DNA of 47,686 nucleotides from Candidatus Avilachnospira avistercoris (GTDB lineage: Bacteria > Bacillota > Clostridia > Lachnospirales > Lachnospiraceae): assembly GCA_018714145.1 (NCBI GenBank), contig DVNS01000015.1, positions 1 to 47,686 of the forward strand, written 5' to 3'. Every line of letters starts with the position of its first letter. Within the stretch, counting starts at the first letter, position 1. Of this stretch, positions 1 through 8,181 are shown piece after piece. The notes below the pieces were generated by a model that saw nothing but the letters and a program-made list of their open reading frames with translations, was not told the origin of the DNA and made no database searches. The position numbers were made by a program, and so were the translations under genes.

Positions 1-194
1 CCGAATTCTATAATATGATATGCAGATTTGCGAAGGAGGGTATCGCAGTTATCCTAGTTTCATCTGAACTTCCCGAGGTCATAGGCCTTTCAGACAGGAT
101 AATAGTCATGAAGGGAAGAAAGATAGTTGGAGAGGTCGAGGCCAAGGGCGCGACTGAACGTGAATTATTGACTATGGCAATGGTGGAGGCTTAA
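1..194 (+). CDS. Sugar ABC transporter ATP-binding protein, C-terminal end (partial)
   Basis: Only the last 63 codons are present; the gene enters from the left edge and stops at TAA 192-194. The visible part reads as the end of the second nucleotide-binding domain of an RbsA/MglA/XylG-type ATPase: a hydrophobic strand ([12 protein letters not shown]) followed by [15 protein letters not shown], the usual order of the H-loop region and the strand after it in this family. In the cell it would sit on the inner face of the membrane and power sugar uptake through the permease that starts 5 nt downstream. The tight spacing to the permease and the binding protein further on show one operon. The substrate cannot be told from this fragment. 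Confidence 0.9.
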   Translation, partial: EFYNMICRFAKEGIAVILVSSELPEVIGLSDRIIVMKGRKIVGEVEAKGATERELLTMAMVEA

Positions 195-199
195 GTATT

Positions 200-1198
200 A
201 TGAATGAAAAAAGAAAAGTAAAACTGCCTATATCTGGAAATCAGCTTGTATTGATCATAGCGATAATCGGAATAGTCATAATCTTCTCATCATTGAATAA
301 GAACTATTTCACCTATACAAATCTTATCAATGTGCTGGTATCTTCAACAAATATAGGACTTACGGCTATAGGCATCACATTCCTCATCATGACGGGTGGC
401 AATGATCTGTCGGCGGGTTCTGTAGCAGCTTTTTGCGGAGTGTTTACGGCATGGGCCCTTAAAGCTACATCAGTTCCTTGGGGAGCACTGGTCATAATAT
501 CTTTGCTCATAGCTGCCGTTGCAGGATTGCTCAATGCGCTTATGGTTACAAAGCTCAATATAGTTCCGTTTATAGCGACTTTGGCCAGCCAGTCGGTATG
601 GCGCGGATTTGCTTATCTGCTCTGTGATGGAAAACCAGTGTCGGTAGGAAATGAGGGCCTTAAGAATTTTGGTACCATGAGGATCGGCGGAGAAGGAGGG
701 GTTCCATTCCCTGTTATCCTGATGATCATATTCTTCATAATTTTTGGATATATACTTGCCAAGACTAAATTCGGAAGGAGCATCTTTGCTATAGGAGGTA
801 ATCCTGAGGCGGCAAGGCTTGCGGGTATCAATGCTAACCGGATAAAGACTATCTGCTATATCATGACATCCGTATTTGCGGGACTAGCAGGTATCATACT
901 TGCGTCAAGGATGAGCTCCGGCCAGCCCGCTGCGAGCCCGAACCTTCACTTTGATGCCATTACGGCGGCAAACCTTGGCGGAGTATCTATGGTTGGAGGT
1001 GTCGGCTCGATCCCCAGTGTAGCCTTGGGCGTTATACTGGTTCAGGCTTTCAACTCAGGACTTAATATGGTTGGCATATCATCGTATTGGCAGTATGTGG
1101 CAAGAGGTCTGCTGCTCTTTGCGTCACTTGCCATTGACTTCTACCGTCAGCAGAGCAGAGCCAAGAAGCTTCTTGCAGACAGCATGAAGAATCTTTAA
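200..1198 (+). CDS. Sugar ABC transporter permease (RbsC/BPD_transp_2 family)
   Basis: A 332-residue integral membrane protein of normal length for the ribose/galactose/xylose permease family. It has about eight to ten hydrophobic segments, starting near residue 13. The family signature after the central loop is clear: a FGRSIFAIGGNPEAARLAGI stretch near residue 193, then a second Gly-rich segment (NLGGVSMVGGVGSIPS) near 256. It forms the membrane channel for the ATPase upstream and the lipoprotein downstream. Its start is 5 nt after the ATPase stop, so translation is probably coupled. The substrate is a sugar or sugar-like compound by family only; the neighbouring creatininase-type hydrolase does not settle it. 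Confidence 0.93.
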   Translation: MNEKRKVKLPISGNQLVLIIAIIGIVIIFSSLNKNYFTYTNLINVLVSSTNIGLTAIGITFLIMTGGNDLSAGSVAAFCGVFTAWALKATSVPWGALVIISLLIAAVAGLLNALMVTKLNIVPFIATLASQSVWRGFAYLLCDGKPVSVGNEGLKNFGTMRIGGEGGVPFPVILMIIFFIIFGYILAKTKFGRSIFAIGGNPEAARLAGINANRIKTICYIMTSVFAGLAGIILASRMSSGQPAASPNLHFDAITAANLGGVSMVGGVGSIPSVALGVILVQAFNSGLNMVGISSYWQYVARGLLLFASLAIDFYRQQSRAKKLLADSMKNL

Positions 1199-1210
1199 AA
1201 AAGGATATTT

Positions 1211-1246
1211 CCGCTGTATGGCTTAAGGAGAAGGACCATGCAGCGG
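1211..1246 (+). promoter_or_regulatory. Intercistronic stem-loop before the binding-protein gene
   Basis: An 11-bp stem (1211-1221 with 1236-1246, one G-U) closes a 14-nt loop and has no T-run. It lies between the permease and the binding lipoprotein. Such hairpins often protect the 3' end of the upstream message or mark a processing site that raises binding-protein expression; that role is inferred. A comparable hairpin sits before the BMP lipoprotein at 8182-8207. Confidence 0.5.
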
Positions 1247-1282
1247 TGATAGCAAAATATATTTTTAATATGGAGGGAAGAT

Positions 1283-2368
1283 ATGAAAAAATTATTATCA
1301 CTTGTACTTGCTGGAGTGATGGTATTCTCACTTGCAGCTTGTGGCGGCTCAGCTGAAGAAACTACTGCTGCATCTGCTGAGACTGAGGCTGCAGCAGAGA
1401 CAGAAGCAGCCGCAGAAGAGACCGAGGCAGCGGCTGAAGAGGCTGCCGGAGAGGTTACATCTCTCAATATCTATGGCATCTATAAGTCAGAGTCTACTTA
1501 TTTTGTAAATGAGTCAGATTCCATAGAGGCAACGCTTAATGAGTTGGGAGAAAAGTATGGCTTTGAGGCTACATGGCACTTCAATAACTGTGACGGAGAC
1601 CCTGAGAAGTACATGACTCTTATAGATACAGCTATTGCTGACAATGCCGATGCGATAGTTACCTGTATTCCGGATCAGACCATGTCTCAGTCTGTGGTAG
1701 ATAAGTGCGAAGAAGCCGGTGTTCCTATAATAGCAGTCGATGACGGTCTTATAGATGATTCAGGAGCTTATATCGCACCTTGGTTCGGTATCGATGCTTA
1801 TAACATAGGCTATACATCCGGTGAATGGATGGCTGATTATGCTTCAGAAAACGGACTGCTTGAGGACCCTGAGGCTGGAGTACTTTACATGACTATGGAG
1901 ACAGTATCTTCCGCAACCCCTCGTACGGATGGACAGGAGGATGCTTGGGCAGAGAAGCTCGGCGATGCCATGAGCGATCGTACATATTATGCAGATTATG
2001 TAACTACTTCAGAGGAGGCTTATAATAGTGCATCTGCAGTAGTAGCAGCACATCCTGAGATCACAAAGTGGCTTGTATTTACTGCATCTGAGAATGGAGC
2101 CCTTGGAGCAGGCGCAGTTATTGAAGAGGCAGGACTTGCAGACAATAGCTGCATCATCGCCCTTGGCTGTGATGAGATGGTAAACCAGTGGGCTGATGGA
2201 AACTATTCAGTAGTTCGTTCTTCCGCTTACTTCTCAGGTAAGGTAGTCGGCAAGGAAGCAATAACATCAGTTGTTGAGTACCTTGTAAATGGAACAGAGA
2301 TCCCTGCAGAGTATGCAACACCTGCAGTTATAGTAACACCTGACGACTATCAGGATATAGTTATCTGA
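1283..2368 (+). CDS. Sugar-binding lipoprotein of the ABC transporter (Peripla_BP_4 type)
   Basis: A 361-residue extracellular binding protein. It starts with a lipoprotein signal peptide (MKKLLSLVLAGVMVFSLAAC, lipobox LAAC, lipidated Cys at 20), so it would be anchored to the outer face of the membrane. Residues about 24-55 form an Ala/Glu/Thr-rich tether. The remainder resembles RbsB/LacI-type periplasmic binding domains: an N-terminal strand-helix unit, then DTAIADNADAIVTCIPDQ and AGVPIIAVDDG, which match the usual hinge-proximal strands. The strong Shine-Dalgarno (GGAGGGAAG) is 5-6 nt from the ATG. It is the third gene of the sugar transporter operon and is followed by a hairpin with a short T-tail. 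Ligand unknown. Confidence 0.92.
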   Translation: MKKLLSLVLAGVMVFSLAACGGSAEETTAASAETEAAAETEAAAEETEAAAEEAAGEVTSLNIYGIYKSESTYFVNESDSIEATLNELGEKYGFEATWHFNNCDGDPEKYMTLIDTAIADNADAIVTCIPDQTMSQSVVDKCEEAGVPIIAVDDGLIDDSGAYIAPWFGIDAYNIGYTSGEWMADYASENGLLEDPEAGVLYMTMETVSSATPRTDGQEDAWAEKLGDAMSDRTYYADYVTTSEEAYNSASAVVAAHPEITKWLVFTASENGALGAGAVIEEAGLADNSCIIALGCDEMVNQWADGNYSVVRSSAYFSGKVVGKEAITSVVEYLVNGTEIPAEYATPAVIVTPDDYQDIVI

Positions 2369-2388
2369 TAAGTGATATCAGATGTTGA

Positions 2389-2414
2389 GCCGGGGCTTAT
2401 ATGCCCCGGCTTTT
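2389..2414 (+). terminator. Hairpin terminator after the sugar ABC operon
   Basis: A perfect 8-bp GC-rich stem (GCCGGGGC with GCCCCGGC, loop of 6) is followed directly by TTTT. The T-tail is short, so termination may be partial and allow some read-through into the hydrolase gene 19 nt further on. Confidence 0.7.
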
Positions 2415-2432
2415 AAATACGAGGAGAAAACA

Positions 2433-3227
2433 ATGAGAACATTCAGATTTGAACTTATGCGTCCTGAGGAATTACTGGCAGAGCAGGAACGCTTTTCTGT
2501 AGCCTATCTTCCGGTTGGACCCTTGGAGTGGCATGGTCCTCATATGCCCTTTGGAACAGATCCCCTCGATGCTCAGGCTGTAGCATATAGCATAGCTGAG
2601 AAATTGGGAGGCGTGGTATTTCCTACATTATTTTTTGGCACGGAGGCGGCAAGATCTCCTGAGATGGTCAGAAGGATGGGCTTTGAGGATGACACCCTCT
2701 ATGTGGTTGGTATGGATGTCCCCAATAATACGGTAAAAAGCTGTTATTCACCTGAGGAAATGTTTGGAGTAATACTTAGAGAAAACCTCAGACTCATAAT
2801 CAGTCATGGTTTTAAGCTTGTTGTTATAGTCAATGGGCACGGAGCAGATGGTCAGCTTGCCACAGGAGAAAGACTGGCGAATGAATTGAGCAATACGACA
2901 GCTTCAAAGGTATTGTTTACCAGAGCACTTCAGAAGCTGGATGAGCAGGATGAGCAGCTTGGCCATGCCAATATCGCCGAGACCTCTATGCAGATGTATA
3001 TAAGCGGAGACAGCGTCGACATAAGTAAGCTTCCTCCAAGGGATGTCCCTCTCAAAACAAGCGAGTGGGGCATAGCGGATTCACTGCTGTTTCAGGGTAA
3101 AGGAAATAAAGAGCATACAGTGGAGCACGATCCGAGGGATGCCAGTGCAGAGTTAGGCAAAAGATATGTAGAAAATGGAGCAAAAAGGATATCGGAGCTG
3201 ATATTAAAGACTTATAAGGAATTATAA
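2433..3227 (+). CDS. Creatininase-family amidohydrolase
   Basis: A 264-residue cytosolic metal-dependent hydrolase. The creatininase metal site is visible: GPLEWHGPHMPFGTD near residue 30 (family pattern E-x-H-G-x-H-x-P-x-x-T-D), NGHGADG near 135, and GHANIAETSMQM near 170 (pattern H-A-G/N-x-x-E-T-S). The family opens small cyclic amides or acts on related substrates, usually with zinc or manganese. An upstream in-frame ATG at 2382 is rejected because it would put the terminator hairpin inside the coding region, whereas ATG 2433 has GAGGAG 6-7 nt before it. Its position after a sugar ABC operon suggests it processes an imported compound, but the substrate is not predictable. Confidence 0.88.
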   Translation: MRTFRFELMRPEELLAEQERFSVAYLPVGPLEWHGPHMPFGTDPLDAQAVAYSIAEKLGGVVFPTLFFGTEAARSPEMVRRMGFEDDTLYVVGMDVPNNTVKSCYSPEEMFGVILRENLRLIISHGFKLVVIVNGHGADGQLATGERLANELSNTTASKVLFTRALQKLDEQDEQLGHANIAETSMQMYISGDSVDISKLPPRDVPLKTSEWGIADSLLFQGKGNKEHTVEHDPRDASAELGKRYVENGAKRISELILKTYKEL

Positions 3228-3247
3228 GAGAAGCATGATAAAAACAA

Positions 3248-3282
3248 GACAGCCATGACCGGTCGGACATGGCTGCCTTTTA
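3248..3282 (+). terminator. Terminator after the creatininase-family gene
   Basis: An 8-bp stem CAGCCATG (3250-3257) with CATGGCTG (3268-3275), loop of 10, followed by CCTTTT. Fits an intrinsic terminator closing the first transcription block 20 nt after the stop codon. Confidence 0.8.
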
Positions 3283-3416
3283 GGCATATATCGTTTTCGA
3301 GCACATTTTAATAATCATATCACGAAAGTCAAAACTAACTCCATATGTAATATCTGACAAACTTTTCTGTGAAAAATGGAGAAAAGGCAAACATTTTCCG
3401 AAAAATTTACCTCACC

Positions 3417-3446
3417 TTGACAGTGGCTATACAAAGACCTTATGAT
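3417..3446 (+). promoter_or_regulatory. Sigma-A promoter for the 5-FCL/BMP operon
   Basis: A perfect -35 box TTGACA (3417-3422), an 18-nt spacer and a near-perfect -10 box TATGAT (3441-3446). Transcription would start near 3453, giving an untranslated leader of about 160 nt. The AT-rich 130 nt before it (3283-3416) holds no gene that I can recognise. Confidence 0.8.
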
Positions 3447-3463
3447 TAAATTTGTTTTTATCG

Positions 3464-3608
3464 TTCAGTGTATATGATGCCGCTTATGACGAAGGCGGCT
3501 GAAGCATTTTCATAAGACAGTGTAACTGCCGCAAGTAGGCCCGTGCCGACTTAAGGCTTTGTCCCTGATGACTTCGGAGGGGACGTCATATATTTTACCA
3601 AGGGGTGA
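3464..3608 (+). promoter_or_regulatory. Structured 5' leader, candidate cis-regulatory RNA
   Basis: The leader between the promoter and the 5-FCL-like gene folds well by eye. (1) GCCGC 3479-3483 with GCGGC 3495-3499, extended across an 11-nt bulge by TTCA 3464-3467 with TGAA 3500-3503. (2) The loop of that hairpin, CTTATGA 3483-3489, is complementary over 7 nt to TCATAAG 3510-3516, giving an H-type pseudoknot. (3) CAGT 3518-3521 with ACTG 3525-3528. (4) A nested stem GCC/AAGT/GGC (3528-3540) with GCC/ACTT/GGC (3545-3557). (5) GTCCC 3561-3565 with GGGAC 3580-3584, which competes with ATGAC 3568-3572 pairing GTCAT 3585-3589. The ribosome site AAGGGGTGA (3600-3608) follows at once. I do not recognise a known riboswitch consensus. 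Confidence 0.55.
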
Positions 3609-3614
3609 CGGACG

Positions 3615-4373
3615 ATGGATCAGAATAAGAAGATCGACGCAAAGACCGCAAGGATCAGGATCTGGGAGGAGCTTATCAAGGTAGCTAAGCCCGACTCAAA
3701 GTTCAGCTGGGAGTTTTCCGAGTTTATCTGCGACTATGAGGGAAGTGAGCAGGGTACGAAGCTGCTTACGGCTACGGATATGTATAAGCAGGCCCGGGTC
3801 ATTTTTATTACTCCGGACAATAATCTGGAGACTCTCAGGGAGCAGGCTTTCCTTGATAAAAAGACCGTGGTCATGACCAACTACGGTATCACCAGAGGCT
3901 TTTTCCTGATAAAGCCCGGTCAGATACCTGAGGGCAAGGAGGAGCTCGCCTCATTGCTTGACGGCGTGTCCCGCTACTGGAAGCACCAGACCCTTGAGCA
4001 GCTTAAGGAATCAGTGGGCCATATCGATATGATGGTGACCGGAGCCTCTGCCATCACCCCCAGCGGCATACGCTTCGGAAAGGGCCATGGCTACTTTGAT
4101 CTGGAGTGGGCCATGCTCAGCTCCTGCGGCATAGCTGATGACAGCACAGTGATAGTAGGCGCAGGACATGACTGTCAGGTAGTAGATGTGGATGTGACCG
4201 TGGAGGATTATGACACGGCTATCGACTATATCGTTACTCCTACACGCATAATAGAGACAAGACACGAATTTCCTCGCCCGAGTAAGGGCATAATCTGGAG
4301 CAGGCTTGCTCCGGGCATGAGGGAGCAGATACCTCCGGTACAGGAGCTTTGGTGCCGGGTGCACTGCAAGTAA
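3615..4373 (+). CDS. 5-formyltetrahydrofolate cyclo-ligase paralogue (5-FCL-like)
   Basis: A 252-residue cytosolic protein, longer than true 5-FCL (about 180-200). The C-terminal half carries the family's nucleotide/folate loop in the paralogue form: VTGASAITPSGIRFGKGHGY followed by FDLEWA at about residues 139-164, in place of the GYGGGYYDR of the real enzyme. True 5-FCL turns 5-formyl-THF into 5,10-methenyl-THF with ATP. Paralogues with GKGxGxxDLE have been linked by genome context to thiamin metabolism rather than folate, so the reaction is uncertain. The ATG has an excellent AAGGGGTGA site. It heads the transcript that continues into the BMP transporter, which suggests that it acts on, or is regulated with, the imported ligand. 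Confidence 0.8.
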   Translation: MDQNKKIDAKTARIRIWEELIKVAKPDSKFSWEFSEFICDYEGSEQGTKLLTATDMYKQARVIFITPDNNLETLREQAFLDKKTVVMTNYGITRGFFLIKPGQIPEGKEELASLLDGVSRYWKHQTLEQLKESVGHIDMMVTGASAITPSGIRFGKGHGYFDLEWAMLSSCGIADDSTVIVGAGHDCQVVDVDVTVEDYDTAIDYIVTPTRIIETRHEFPRPSKGIIWSRLAPGMREQIPPVQELWCRVHCK

Positions 4374-4381
4374 ATTTAAGT

Positions 4382-4530
4382 GCGGCAGAGTCCGTCTGAT
4401 GATGTAAAAAGCAAGCTGCATCGTCGGAGCTCTGCCGCTTGAATGTTTTAATGAGGACATCAGCTTGCCTGAGACCCGGTAAAAGCTGATATGCTGCAGC
4501 TTGGGATGATGGCCTGACCAATGGGGTCAG
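4382..4530 (+). promoter_or_regulatory. Hairpin-rich intercistronic region
   Basis: Three inverted repeats in a row fill the 221-nt gap between the 5-FCL-like gene and the ATPase. A long imperfect hairpin spans 4382-4439 (outer arms GCGGCAGAG and CTCTGCCGC). ATCAGCTT 4459-4466 pairs with AAGCTGAT 4483-4490. CTGACC 4514-4519 pairs with GGTCAG 4525-4530. None has a proper T-run, so a processing, stabilising or partial-attenuation role is more likely than full termination. No good promoter was seen inside it. Confidence 0.5.
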
Positions 4531-4594
4531 ACGTCTGGAGCCGGGGATAGGATATGTCATTCAGCAGATGAGGAGCCTCACAGGAAGGAGCAGG

Positions 4595-6124
4595 ATGCAG
4601 GACAGAACACCGCTTTTGGAGCTTAACGGCATCACAAAGAGCTTTGGAAGCTTTGTGGCCAATGACCATATAGATCTTAAGGTGTACCCGGGAGAGGTGC
4701 ATGCCATCCTTGGAGAGAATGGAGCCGGCAAGAGCACCCTCATGAATATCATCTACGGTATGTATAAGCCGGATTCCGGCACCATCAGCATAAATGGCAG
4801 AAAGGTCCGCATAAAGTCTCCCAAGCATGCCCTCAAGCATAAGATAGGCATGGTGCATCAGCATTTTATGCTGGTAGACGTGCTGTCTGCCATAGACAAT
4901 ATCTCTCTTTTGGAAGATGATGCCCTATTTGCTCCCAGAGACAGAAGTAAGGTCATAAGGCGGGTCGAGGAGCTCAAGGCCCGGTACCATATAGATGTGG
5001 ACATCGAGAGTCCGGTGGAGCAGCTTGGCATAGGTATGCAGCAGAAGGTGGAGATACTTAAGCTCCTTTATACCGGGGCGGATCTCCTTATATTTGATGA
5101 GCCCACCGCCGTGCTCCCTCCTCAGGAGTGTGACAGCCTGTTTGAGATAATCGACAATCTCACCGCAGAGGGAAAGGGGGTCATCTTCATAAGCCATAAG
5201 CTTGATGAGGTGCTCCAGATAAGCGACAGGATAACTGTCCTTGCCCATGGAAGGGTGGTAAATGAGCTCGCTGCCAAGGATGCGGACAGAGAGGGCTTGG
5301 TCCGCATGATGGTAGGAGAGGACCTTGATATGTCTGTTTCCTCCCATAAGGATACCAAGCCGGGCCCGGTGGTCATAAGTGCCAGAGGGCTCTGTGCGAG
5401 GGATAAGCGAAAGATACAGACCCTTAATGCAGTGGATATAGAGATACATGCAGGTGAGATAGTAGGCATAGCCGGAGTGGACGGAAACGGACAGACCGAG
5501 CTTGCGGAGACCTTGGCAGGAGTCCGCCACAGCCATGGCGGAAAGGTATATATAGACGGGACGGAGGTCTCCACCTATTCTCCTAGGACCTTTGTGCGAA
5601 ATCGGGTCCAGTATGTGCCTGCAGACAGGAACCATATAGGCACGGTACCTGATTTTCCCCTTTATGAAAACTGGCTGCTCCGCAATTATGACCCTCCGAG
5701 GAAGGGCGCATTTATAGATTATCGTAAGGTAAAAGAAGAGGCAGCAGGAGCCATAAGGAGCTATGATGTCAGGACCAGAGGCGTGGATGAGCGTACTGCC
5801 CAGCTTTCAGGCGGAAATCTTCAGAAGTTTATCATGGCGAGGAGCTTAAGAGAGGCTCCGAAGCTCCTTATCTGCGAATATCCCACAAGGGGACTTGATA
5901 TCAGGGCAGCCATGTTCATCAGGGAAAAGATAGTTGAGGCAAAGAAGAACGGCTGCGGAGTCCTGCTTCTGTCAGGGGACTTTGATGAGCTGTTTTCCCT
6001 TTCTGACAGGCTGATAGTCATGTATAAGGGTCGGATAGTAGGAGAGAAGAAGCCGGAGGAGACGACGGTAAGAGAGATAGGTATGCTGATGATGGGAGGT
6101 GCCGCTGATGGAAATGCAGACTGA
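4595..6124 (+). CDS. BMP-type (nucleoside) ABC transporter ATP-binding protein
   Basis: A 509-residue protein with two fused ABC domains, the normal length for the YufO/NupB-like class. The first domain has Walker A GENGAGKST (about residue 39) and Walker B LLIFDEPTAV. The second has a degenerate Walker A (GVDGNGQTE) but an intact signature LSGGNLQKFI and LLICEYPTRGLD, as is common in this class. It hydrolyses ATP at the inner membrane face for the two permeases that follow. ATG 4595 is preferred over 4568 because GGAAGGAG lies 4 nt before it. Its stop overlaps the next gene by 17 nt. Confidence 0.93.
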   Translation: MQDRTPLLELNGITKSFGSFVANDHIDLKVYPGEVHAILGENGAGKSTLMNIIYGMYKPDSGTISINGRKVRIKSPKHALKHKIGMVHQHFMLVDVLSAIDNISLLEDDALFAPRDRSKVIRRVEELKARYHIDVDIESPVEQLGIGMQQKVEILKLLYTGADLLIFDEPTAVLPPQECDSLFEIIDNLTAEGKGVIFISHKLDEVLQISDRITVLAHGRVVNELAAKDADREGLVRMMVGEDLDMSVSSHKDTKPGPVVISARGLCARDKRKIQTLNAVDIEIHAGEIVGIAGVDGNGQTELAETLAGVRHSHGGKVYIDGTEVSTYSPRTFVRNRVQYVPADRNHIGTVPDFPLYENWLLRNYDPPRKGAFIDYRKVKEEAAGAIRSYDVRTRGVDERTAQLSGGNLQKFIMARSLREAPKLLICEYPTRGLDIRAAMFIREKIVEAKKNGCGVLLLSGDFDELFSLSDRLIVMYKGRIVGEKKPEETTVREIGMLMMGGAADGNAD

Positions 6125-7235
6125 GGAAAGGCTTCAGACGGAAAGCAGCCTTGCAGCAAGGCTCAGGAAGCTCCATGAGGAGCGTTTCGGCACCAAGCTC
6201 ATCGTCATAGTGCTGTCGGTACTCATGGCCTTGCTTATAGGAGCCATCTTCCTTCTGATACTTGGAGTTGACCCGTTTACCGCATATTTTTATCTGCTGG
6301 TCCGGCCCTTCAGGTCATTTTCCAGCATAGGAGAGCTCAGCATCAGGCTGACGCCCATACTGCTTACCGCCGTGGGAGTATCATTTTCCTTCAGTGCCAA
6401 GCTCAGCAATCTGGGCGGAGAGGGACAGATATGCTTAGGTGCCATAGGCATGACCCTTATCGGGACCTCGGCCCTTGGAGAGTCCTTAGGCGTGCTCTCA
6501 CTGCCCCTCGGCATGGTGACCGCAGCCTTGTTCGGAGCTTTGTGGGCAGGCATCGCAGGCTTTGTAAAGTCATTTTTCAAGGCCAGCGAGATCATCACCA
6601 CCCTTATGCTCAACTACATAGCCATACAGCTCATGAGCTGGTGTGTATATTATCCCCTGAGGGACCCGGAGGGCAACATCCCCCAGTCCGCAAAGATAGC
6701 TGCCGAGCTTCCGAAGCTCTTTGAGGGCTCCCGTATGAATCTTGGCATCATCATAGCCATAGCCGCCCTCATCATCTATGCTGTCGTGATGTATAGGACC
6801 CGCTTCGGCTTTAAGATAAGGGTCCTTGGCGGAAGTCCTGAGGCTGCAAGATATGCCGGCATAAAGAGGACCAAGTATTACATAATCATCATGTGCTTAA
6901 GCGGAGTATTTACCGGCATAGCCGGAGCCATAGAGGTGGCCGGTACCCAGACGAGGCTCCTTGAGGGGCTGGCAGGCTCCTACGGTCTGACCGGTGTGGT
7001 AGCCTCCCTCCTTGGCATGCTTCATCCTGTGGGAGTGGCCCTGTCATCGGTCCTGCTGGCAGCTTTGGAGTCAGGCTCTGAGGCCATGCAGGTAAAGACC
7101 GGAGTTTCATCCCTCTTTGTAAATATGCTTGAGGCCCTGATAGTTCTCTTTATACTTCTCGGCATGAGCCTGATGACGGGACCGGGACTTGGAGTATTTA
7201 AACGGAAGATAAAAAGGACGGAGGTAAAGGCATGA
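6108..7235 (+). CDS. BMP-type ABC transporter permease, first subunit
   Basis: A 375-residue membrane protein of the BPD_transp_2 family, YufP/NupC-like in this transporter class. The N-terminal 30 residues are charged and cytoplasmic, then about nine hydrophobic segments follow. Diagnostic stretches are NLGGEGQICLGAIGM near residue 102 and the FGFKIRVLGGSPEAARYAGI motif near 232, which contacts the ATPase. ATG 6108 is chosen because GGGAGG lies about 9 nt before it, whereas GTG 6099 would bury the ribosome site. It overlaps the ATPase end by 17 nt and the next permease by the ATGA at 7232-7235, so all are translationally coupled. Confidence 0.92.
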   Translation: MEMQTEERLQTESSLAARLRKLHEERFGTKLIVIVLSVLMALLIGAIFLLILGVDPFTAYFYLLVRPFRSFSSIGELSIRLTPILLTAVGVSFSFSAKLSNLGGEGQICLGAIGMTLIGTSALGESLGVLSLPLGMVTAALFGALWAGIAGFVKSFFKASEIITTLMLNYIAIQLMSWCVYYPLRDPEGNIPQSAKIAAELPKLFEGSRMNLGIIIAIAALIIYAVVMYRTRFGFKIRVLGGSPEAARYAGIKRTKYYIIIMCLSGVFTGIAGAIEVAGTQTRLLEGLAGSYGLTGVVASLLGMLHPVGVALSSVLLAALESGSEAMQVKTGVSSLFVNMLEALIVLFILLGMSLMTGPGLGVFKRKIKRTEVKA

Positions 7236-8173
7236 GTGAGTTTCTGACTGCAGCATTTTTGATACCGCTTTTTACCGCCGGAGTAAGGATGAGCGTGCCC
7301 TTGATACTGGGCTCAGTGGGCGAGGTGGTCGCAGAAAAGACGGGAGTCATGAATATAGGACTTGAGGGCCAGATGCTTATAGCAGCCTTGGTGTCCTTCA
7401 TCGGGGCCTATTTTACAGGAAGCCTTGCCTTAGGCATACTCTGCGGAGGACTTTCCGGCATGTTGACCGCCCTCATAAGTGCCTTCTGGTGCGTGAGCAG
7501 GAAGCAGGACCAGTCAGTGGTGGGCATCATGGTCAATCTCTTTGCCATAGGCTTTACCAACTTCCTTTATAGGGCCATCTTCGGCGTCCGCACGGACAGG
7601 GCCAAAGTGGAGATACTGGAGACACTTAGGATACCGGTGCTTTCTGACATACCGGTGATAGGAGAGATATTTTTCGAGCAGAATGTGCTCGTATACATAG
7701 CCATACTGATGGCGGTATTTACCCTGTATGTGCTTAAGAGGACCCGTTTCGGACTGCAGATAGAGGCCACGGGCGAAAATCCCAAGGCTGCAAGGTCTGC
7801 CGGCGTCAGGGTAAAGCCCGTCAGATACTTCGGATATCTGTTCTGCGGATTTATGGCCGGGATAGCCGGAGCCTTCCTTTCCTGCGGCATAGTAGGAGCC
7901 TTCACTGAAAATATGTCCGCCGGCCGGGGCTTTATATGCCTTGCAGTGACCATACTAGCCCGCTGGAATCCGGTGCTCTCAGTGCTGGCAGCCCTTCTGT
8001 TCGGTACTGTTCAGGCCCTGCAGCTCAGGCTTCAGGCCATGGGCTCAGAGCTTCCCTATCAGTTCTTCGTGGCCCTGCCTTATATCGTCACCCTCATAAG
8101 CCTGATGGTATTTGGCTGGAACATACACGCTCCGAAGGACCTTGGAAAGCCCTACAACGAGGAGCAGCGCTGA
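7232..8173 (+). CDS. BMP-type ABC transporter permease, second subunit
   Basis: A 313-residue membrane protein, YufQ/NupA-like and a paralogue of the upstream permease. It shows the class hallmark KTGVMNIGLEGQMLIAAL near residue 36 and FGLQIEATGENPKAARSAGV near 172, the ATPase-coupling loop. It would form a heterodimeric channel with the gene before it. The start codon overlaps the previous stop (ATGA). In the known nucleoside-type systems the two permeases always occur as this pair, with the larger one first, as here. Confidence 0.92.
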   Translation: MSEFLTAAFLIPLFTAGVRMSVPLILGSVGEVVAEKTGVMNIGLEGQMLIAALVSFIGAYFTGSLALGILCGGLSGMLTALISAFWCVSRKQDQSVVGIMVNLFAIGFTNFLYRAIFGVRTDRAKVEILETLRIPVLSDIPVIGEIFFEQNVLVYIAILMAVFTLYVLKRTRFGLQIEATGENPKAARSAGVRVKPVRYFGYLFCGFMAGIAGAFLSCGIVGAFTENMSAGRGFICLAVTILARWNPVLSVLAALLFGTVQALQLRLQAMGSELPYQFFVALPYIVTLISLMVFGWNIHAPKDLGKPYNEEQR

Positions 8174-8181
8174 GAATATTG

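Noticed and set aside
3248-3282. Further copy of the AAGACAGC hairpin family
   Set aside because: AAGACAGCC occurs, but it is in the left arm of a short terminator and the rest of the core is missing.
3453-3614. Purine or THF riboswitch
   Set aside because: I looked for the conserved purine core and the THF core because of the downstream genes; neither sequence is present, so I list it only as an unassigned structured leader.
4925-5635. Open frame of 236 codons on the minus strand
   Set aside because: Antisense to the BMP-type ATPase with clear Walker and signature motifs.
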